From Trichaptum fuscoviolaceum (Eukaryota > Basidiomycota > Agaricomycetes > Hymenochaetales > Trichaptaceae): a stretch of DNA of 64,000 bases. Below the pieces are notes generated by a model. The model saw only the letters and a program-made list of their open reading frames with translations. It did not search any database and was not told the DNA's origin. The first letter of the stretch is position 1. Each line of letters starts with the position of its first letter. The position numbers were made by a program, and so were the translations under genes. The stretch spans positions 3,660,707 through 3,724,706 of the forward strand of contig CAJSYZ010000008.1 of NCBI GenBank assembly GCA_910574455.1, written 5' to 3'. Shown here piece by piece: positions 57,066-64,000 of this stretch.

Positions 57066-57950
57066 TTCTTCTTTTGACCGTCAACAACAATCCTGGTGCA
57101 AGTAGCGACGCAACCGAGGTTGTGTCCACCGTCAATCATCTGCTATTGCTTACGCCACGACAGTTCCTCGGCTTTCTGACATTCGTCTGTCAGTGACCTA
57201 CGATACATGCGATCTGTCGGGATAGCGCCAAACATCCTCATGTTTGACAGGTACCTTCCACAAGGAACCTGGCGAGCGTCGTGTCAAGTCCCGTGTTGCA
57301 CGAAATTTGCTACTTGCTGCTCCTATTGGAGATCGTGCGTGCACGTTTCTCTTGTTTCATGTCGACATCCTAACTTTTTGTAACAGTGATCAAAAGCGAT
57401 CAGCATCCATATATCCCAAGAAAGCAAAGCATGAAAGAAGTCATCAAGAGTAGAGCCATCCCGTCCTGAGGTCGTAAAGAGTCTTGAGTCTAGCAACAGA
57501 ATCTATGTGGCGACCCAGTCAATCGACCCTCTCAGCCACTCTCGGTCGATCATCGTTCAACTGACGTTGTGGTTCCTTGTCTACAGGAGGACCGTGCACA
57601 GTCCTGATGGGGGTTCTGCCCAAGCCAGGCATTTCCTCATCAGCTGCAGATCTAGGCCAGATCTAATGCTGCAAGGTCTCACTAGACCTAGGCTAGGCTC
57701 AGTCTCGTCAGTGTCAAGGTCGCCACTACGCGCACACGTTCTCGCGCTCACGATTCCAGCTCTCCGCACAAAGACTTCTCGCAAGACCGCAATGTCGACC
57801 ATCACTCCTGGACATTCAGCTCTTTGCTACTCTTGCATAGCTCTGTAGGACACTCTACTCGCTCTGCTTCTGTGGTCCTTTCCCCCTCACCTTGGGACCT
57901 TGGAATAGCTCCAGCTCTGGAAAGCAGCCTGGATTGGCTCCTGCTCTGAT
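57066..57950. other. Element H interior between tandem repeats
   Basis: It contains frames of 69 codons (57244-57453) and 113 codons (57507-57848) and an opposed 74-codon frame. None was recognised and no splice-supported gene is evident. Confidence 0.35.
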
Positions 57951-57954
57951 TCGA

Positions 57955-58960
57955 CCCGTCTTTTCTTCTTATATATACCTGGACTCGTCTCGTCTTAATC
58001 TCCTGCTTGACGATGTTTGATACCCAAGTGAACTACCAACGCAATTACCGAGGAACGGCTGGCATCACTGCTTCGACCTATTAGAAGATATACACTATTG
58101 GTTGTAACAAAATCTTCGCTGCCGGGCTTAGCACTGACCTCGCCAAGCTTTCGGAATTCCTGGTGGTCTACAAGACCAATCGACATCAAGACCGTCATCC
58201 ATTTGACACTGATTCGCCTCTTTGTCACGCTCTTTGGATGGGTCTACTGGCTATAAACCTCAAACTATATCAAAACTACTCTCTATGTCTCCTCTTATAT
58301 ACCCCGGTCTCCTTTCGTCATCTAATCTCCTGATGGACGATGCTCGACACTCAAGAGGTCCGGTAACTTACCGTACGCAATTTCCGAAGATCGGCTGGTT
58401 ACCACTGCTTCAACCTATCAAAAGATATACACTATTTGTTGTAACAAATCTTCGCTGCCGGGCTTAGCATTGGATCATGCCAAACACTCGTGATTCTGGT
58501 GATTGACAAGACTGTTTGACCTAAAGACCGTCTTCCACATGGCATTGATTCGCTTCTGTGCCACGCCCATTAGATGAGTCTACTGGCAAATTTCTCTTGT
58601 CTCTCTAATCCTGTCTCCTCTCCCTTCTCGCTGGTTGATACTCGACAATCAAGGAGTCTCGCGAGACACCACTAACAGCTACCGAAGAATTACCGGTTAT
58701 ATCTGCTTCGACCTATTAGAAATTATACAGTATTTGTTGTAACAAAATCTTCGCTGCCCTTGACCACGCCAATAACTCGGAACTCATGGGTGGCCTACAA
58801 CACCGTTTGCCATGAAGACTATGCACCATTTAACACTGATTTTCCTCCTTGTCACGCTCTTTGGATGTGTCTCTGGGCTACAAACCTCTGTTTCTCCTCT
58901 CTTTGTCTCCTCTTATATACCCAGGTCCACTCTTGCCTTCTAATGTCCTACTTGGCGAGA
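57955..58960 (+). repeat. Tandem repeat, unit about 300 bp, in element H
   Basis: Three-plus units. Recurrent anchors: CTTATATA(T/C)ACC near 57967, 58294 and 58912; CTATTAGAA-ATATACA(C/G)TATT with GTTGTAACAAAATCTTCGCTGCC near 58077, 58435 and 58735; GTCACGCTCTTTGGATG near 58225 and 58852. Non-coding. Confidence 0.8.
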
Positions 58961-59025
58961 GTCGGAAGTCAGTTAAAATTAAAACGCTTATATATATCAT
59001 CTACTGTAATCTTTTGTATACTCCT

Positions 59026-59095
59026 AAATAGTGTAGTGGTTATTATAGTTCGAAAAATATTGTGGTTGTATGTTGGTGTCTCAGTTCGATTCCCG
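59026..59095 (+). other. tRNA-like A and B box pair in element H
   Basis: TAGTGTAGTGGTTA (A-box-like) is followed about 48 bp later by GTTCGATTCC (B-box-like). The T stem does not pair and no full cloverleaf forms, so it is a decayed tRNA or a tRNA-derived SINE head rather than a tRNA gene. Confidence 0.3.
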
Positions 59096-59272
59096 CTTTA
59101 ACCTGTTAAAAGCCGTTATTTTATTTATTCACAAGGATTGATTCGGTCACACGCCACCGGATTAATCCACTTTTGTCCCGAAACGAAATGTCCCGGCGGT
59201 GGGATTAATCCGTTGGTGGATTAATCCGGGGTGGCGTCGCTGACGGGCCCGGATTAATCCAAACAGCTGAGG

Positions 59273-60495
59273 TGATCGGCCCGGCGACTACCAAGAGATG
59301 AAAGAAGATTGTCAGGATGTGGTCACTGTTGATGTGCATACCAAGGTTTTATTTATCCGCCCACTTGGGCACTACGGAAGTCTTGTGGCAGCCTGAAGGC
59401 AACAGCGCCGGATGCCAGTGACTCGGAGTTGGCTTTAATTGAGATTCCGCACTTATTTACCCTTGTTTGCCTACGAGCCTGAGGTCGATGGACTCCATAA
59501 ATTCTTACTTTCCTTCTTTCCTCCCAATTCTGCCACCGAATCACTTCCGTCTCTGTTCGCATCATTCTGTATTATGGGCCTGTACACCAGAGAAAACAAA
59601 CTAAGGAGGAGCTGGATGAGCTCATTGCTTCAACTAGAAATCTTGAAACTTGCTGGTCAGCACCGGCAGCTTGACCGTGACTTGCTTTGCCGATACTCGC
59701 ATTCCTGACTATAACTAGGGCAGCAACAAGTCCTACGATAATGCAGGGACTTTTGAAGATTTCGTAACATCTTACCATTCCGTGCCGTCTTCTTGATCGC
59801 GTTTTCGACCGGCCCGTACCCAGCTTCAGGCGCGTCTTGTCTAGGACCATTCACCATTCACCCGGGAGCCCACCACTTGGAATGCGTTATAGTGGAAAAC
59901 CTGTTGGAAAAGGTCCTATTGTCACGGAGCATACGATGACATATGAATTCGTTGCGTCTCGCATTCATTTATTTGGTGGACTGAAAGCTCTTTGCCGGAA
60001 GGTAACAAATCTGCGCAGAGTGCATGATATTTCAGTCGGATAAAAGCAATGGATCCATTTAGCTCTGGGAGCCTCTGTACTGCAGTGGTGATATGCTGAT
60101 ATGAGGTTCGGAGGCGCCGAATGATGGTGATGAAACACGGAATTCTCTTGCAGACAAGTACACGACCCGTAGACATCGTCAGGCTATTTAATGATTCCTT
60201 TGGGGTATGGCGTTAATCGCAGTCTTCAAATCTTGCATTGACGCGAGTCCAGTCGGCTCAGCACAGCCGATTCAATGCGGGTATTTCACTGTACACTGGC
60301 ATGTGCCATAGGTATCATGTTATGATCCTTTCTGGTGGGTGTACAGCCAAAATATACGCGCCCGATCAGCATTTTTCCATATGTTGACGGGTTACGTATT
60401 CAGGCTATCATATAAAATTGAGTTCAAGGCGTCGTTGCACTCCCTCTGCCCTTCTTATTTCCAAACTCCCTCACCGTCAACAGACCCCTGATTCC
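59273..60495. other. Flank and upstream region of copy 7
   Basis: 59273-59395 continues the 3' flank of copy 6. From there sequence is a diverged relative of the segment start (about 59440-59560 resembles 36470-36560) and of the upstream regions of the other genes, including a SY.NA..F-type patch near 59730. An 89-codon frame (59439-59708) corresponds loosely to the 96-codon frames downstream of copies 2 and 5. No gene is called. Confidence 0.45.
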
Positions 60496-63080
60496 ATGCC
60501 GACATTCAAGCTGAAGAGTATACTATCCAGAGTGATTCTCGGAGAGTCCTGGCGAGAGCAAGATAGTCCGGACTACTTATGTGCTGAGTTTGGGCACAAA
60601 GTTGAATCGTATTCACACGAGCACGGTGGGAGCGTTGAGGATGGTGATAACGAGGACGACGACGCAAACTCGATCAATTCGTTCTCAACCACCGCAACAG
60701 CCAGTAACCTCCCTGGAGCGGGCCGAACTATTGACACATACGTCTACCAACCAGTCGGGAGGCGAGTTGAGAGACTGGCAAAGCGCTTCACGACCCCGCC
60801 ATTGTATAAACGTCCAGGAATTGAGGACATTAATGATGTTGTCATATACTCTACAGGTATGACAGCAGACAGCGACGACAACGATGACAGTGCCAGCTCC
60901 ATCAACTCGTTCTCGACAACGGCGACAGCCAATAATCTCCCGGGGACCGGGCGAACGATAGACACTTACATGTTCCAGCCAATGGGAAGGCGGATTGAGA
61001 GACTTGCAATGTGGTTCACGATCGCGTCCCTCCATCCCGCCCGCATCGCACAGTATATCGAGGCAGATTATACAAATTACTCCCCTGGTTTCAAGGATGG
61101 GTTTACTCTGAAAGAGGCCATTGAGGCTCTTTGTCGTGGTCGAAATGGATCCACAGTTGTTGCCGGAATGAAGGGACTCGTGAAGCAGACACAGTGCGTA
61201 TCCCATGCTTCTTTGTGGAAGAGAGGAACACTACACTAATCCATTCTAGGTCCAATTCGATGTACAAATCTGCATCGGCTCTGGCAGCACTCATTCGTGT
61301 GTCCTTGACTTTGCAGCGTAAAGAGATTTTTGTCATCGTTTCTCGCATCGAGCCTGTATTCCACCTCGAAACACTCGCTGGGTCTCGTACCTGCTTGGAA
61401 CCAGAAAATAAATGGTTTCTTCTATTGGTAAGGCTAGCAAGGGAAACACTTGTTACCGTGAAAAGACCTCCTTTCGATGAAACCTTCGATCTAGTCTTAG
61501 GGACAGTAGTCTCGCAGCTATGGCCTACTCCTGAAACTGCTCTACACTTCCGACGAAGATTCATACGAGCTTTGAAGGTATACAGGTGCGCCCTTGATTC
61601 TCTTTCAGTTTTAGATAAACCAGGATGACATCCACTCCAGATCATCCTGTCTGGATTCCCTGGAGGACACTATAGGCGAAGCATGTGCTGTCTGTGCAGA
61701 AGCCGTATCTACGTGCATAGATCGTCACACTCGAGGCGACGCATATTTGCACATTTTGGAGACCGTCTATTTCACAGTCATTTTTGTCCTTCGTTCCATC
61801 CACGAGTTGACCAGTCTCGCGATAATCACAGCAAACAGACATATATATCTGGTCCTACGAACGCTAGCTTCTTGGATTGACGCAATTGTGTCGCGTTGTC
61901 TATATGCTCTCGGAGCTCGTCATCTAGGATATGACATGAAGATACTGAAGGCCAAGGTGGCGTTCCGAAGTTTGGTCCTTGTGTAAGTGTCAGTAATTAG
62001 CTCTCCATTACTCCAGTGACGTTAATTACATCTTCCTGTGTAGGTATAGTGACACCACATGCGTGCCACTGCCGCAATCATTACTCTTACTTGATCAAAT
62101 GGTACTAAGCCATACGGAAGCCTTGCCCAGGAGGTATCGGGAGGCAACAGAATGGAACAACAAAAACCCAGTAGTTCAAGAACTGATTGAAACAGAAAAG
62201 GAAAGGAGTCTGCGTCTTCTGAGATCATTCGACGAGCTCGAAAGAGAAGCTTGGGGGTGCATTTCGCAAACCAGCATGTCTGCCTTACCAAAGAAAATTA
62301 CTGAAGATCATAATTGGAGCTCCCTTATGAATTTTGGAGATGTATGGTGGAATCACTGGAACAGCACACTCAGACGAGCGCGGGGAGTGCAAGTGGTTTG
62401 TGAATCGTTTGACGGAAGAATTCAGAGTGGCTCGAAGACTTGGGTTGGAATACGACCCGGAGGATGGGGAAGAGTGGCGATATGAGTTGATTGATTGACA
62501 GACACTGGGGTCATTATGAGCTCCGTTGCCGTTTGCGACACAAATGGGGACAATACCTCCGCTCGAACATGGACTGGGACTGGGATCTTGGGGCGTGCAT
62601 GAACCGCCTGCTCACCATCGAGAAGGAGACTCGAAAAGGAGACTCGAGAAGGTCCATTCCCAGCCGCACATAGCACAACAGCGTCAAGCCCTGCAGTTGA
62701 TGTGGGTGTGGTTCCGAGAGAGTCATGAAGTATGTATATGGGCAGAAGAAGCCCATGGGATTCTGCCGAAGGAGGTGAAGGTTGCTTACAAGATGTAAGA
62801 TGGTTAAACGCAGTATGTGTCTTTCGCTCCCGTATCTTCTAGTCCGGGTAATCATCCCATCTCCGGAGACACAACTCACAGGGTCTTCCGGTGGAGAGCA
62901 AGAGATTGAGAATCTGGTGTCTATTCCTCGGATGCATCGCAGCCCGAGGCACAAGAAGATACCCCGGTCGAGGCATTCAGTGGCAATTTGGAAGGAAAGA
63001 AGCCTGAGGCTGGATATGATGTTAGAGTTGATGAGGCTCGGGAGGGAGAAGACACAATATCAATTTTCTCGCTGGACTAG
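60496..63080 (+). pseudogene. Tandem unknown family, copy 7 (duplicated N-module, broken exon 4)
   Basis: Exons: 60496-61193, 61250-61585, 61641-61982, 62044-63080. Introns are 56, 55 and 61 bp with GT-AG ends; exon 1 phase is normal. Exon 1 is longer because the SINSFSTTATA...PxGRRxERLA module occurs twice (from 60670 and from 60898), 76 codons apart. Exon 4 is intact through WNSTLRRARGVQV, then frameshifts near 62395-62400. Further stops follow, although MDWDWDLGACMNRLL, LPKEVKVAYK and a final FSRWTRSIRG/FSLD-type end remain in changing frames. It is the most diverged member and represents an older unit outside the S1/S2 duplication. Confidence 0.8.
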
Positions 63081-63225
63081 GTCAATACGAGGGGGAGGGA
63101 GTGGGGTTGCGATAGTAGCAATACTATGCATAATTGTTTGCGAGCTTTTCTTTGTTTCAAATATGTCAGTATCTTTAGACATTTTAAGGTTATTGTCGTT
63201 CAGTACTGTTGATCAGTGATATGTA

Positions 63226-63984
63226 CACAGGGTTACCAAAAGTGACGGTCACCCCTCAAAAACATGTTTTTGTACATTATCTTATTGTCAACACATTATT
63301 TGCACTTGCAAAAATTTGGCAAGCATACGAATGCTGATCACTATGTCTATGTGAAGTTTCAAGATATTCTGTGATGCCAATCTTGTTCAATGAGATATCT
63401 TCAATCTGAAGATTTAGCCTAAATTCACACTATTTCCAACATTTTAGAGAGGCTGGAGATACAACCAATGCCCCAACAGATGTGAAACTTTTCTAACGTG
63501 AATGAATAGGTAGTGGCATGCATGCATGATTTTACAGGATTTTTAAGGTCACTTGTTGTGAGGTAGGAGGCCAATGTCTGATTTTTACGAAAATTAATAC
63601 TGAAATCTGGTCAAAATGACATTTGTTTGCATATATGCGGCATAAACTACTAACTAGCAACACAAAAATTATCGTAAAATCAGACAAGGTATCTTTAATC
63701 TCAATGGTAAAGCGTGCAAATTTCTGGAAGGAATGAAAAACAAAAATCTGTTGTAAATTGAGGATAATGGTCTAGAATTTGTCTAATTTAATCATTTTAC
63801 AAGAACTTTGTTATCATCTTTTTTCTTCTTTGACAGAAGCTATCAACCTCATATTTCTCATACACGATGCTACAGTATGGTGTATAGTATGGAAATATTT
63901 TTGAGTATTAACAGCAATTTAAAGTAGAGAAAAATGCAAAACATTGGATTTACGGGGGTGACCATCACTTTTGGTAACCCTGTG
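63226..63984. mobile_element. Non-autonomous TIR element, 759 bp
   Basis: Ends CACAGGGTTACCAAAAGTGA at 63226 and, inverted, at 63984 with one mismatch in the first 28 bp. TA dinucleotides on both sides (63224-63225, 63985-63986) suit a Tc1/mariner-like TSD. The AT-rich interior has no open frame of note. A hAT reading (CAGGG start) is possible, but no 8-bp duplication was found. Confidence 0.75.
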
Positions 63985-64000
63985 TATGTGAATATAGACG

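Noticed and set aside
57507..57848. 113-codon frame in element H
   Set aside because: An opposed 74-codon frame covers the same bases, no homology was recognised and it lies between non-coding tandem repeats.

Overview
The window is nuclear DNA of a filamentous fungus, most likely an Agaricomycete basidiomycete. The reasons are spliced genes with 45-65 bp introns, Ty3/gypsy elements with a C-terminal chromodomain, a Tad-like LINE with RNase H, and several kinds of terminal-inverted-repeat (TIR) DNA elements with 8-bp target-site duplications (TSDs). No prokaryotic operon, rRNA, confident tRNA or CRISPR array was seen.

Left part (1-11.5 kb): a nest of repeats. The 3' end of Ty3/gypsy element A (pol, chromodomain, 819-bp LTR) is split by a 3.7-kb TIR element that carries an Hsp70 fragment. 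Element A sits inside an inverted copy of a very long LTR (family B). That LTR also holds a 2.8-kb element with 1.3-kb inverted arms and a solo LTR of family A.

Middle and right (11.5-63.1 kb): a roughly 12.5-kb segment is present twice in tandem, S1 (11467-36433) and S2 (36434 to about 59395). A third, more diverged unit follows. Each segment carries three genes of one unrecognised multi-exon family, and the third unit carries one, giving seven copies. Copies 2, 3, 4 and 6 have open four-exon models encoding 719-726 residues. Copies 1, 5 and 7 are broken. Nearly every mobile element here has an empty allele in the sister segment, which gives exact insertion boundaries and TSDs: solo LTRs of families C, B and F, TIR element D with a complete Ty3/gypsy element C nested in it, and a LINE in intron 1 of copy 5. 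A degenerate Prp2-type helicase fragment and an AGGTCA-rich hAT-like element occur only in S1. A 4.7-kb TIR element with a GFA1 fragment lies downstream of copy 6.

Element C (16075-22413) looks recent: gag and pol are open, and its 576-bp LTRs differ at about six positions. A canonical -1 slippery site joins gag to pol. Its primer-binding site is complementary to 11 nt inside its own LTR, as in Tf1-type self-priming. The right end of the window holds a 759-bp non-autonomous TIR element.

The most promising undescribed item is the tandem gene family, with its conserved core, invariant C-terminus and signs of gene conversion. Its function cannot be read from the sequence.
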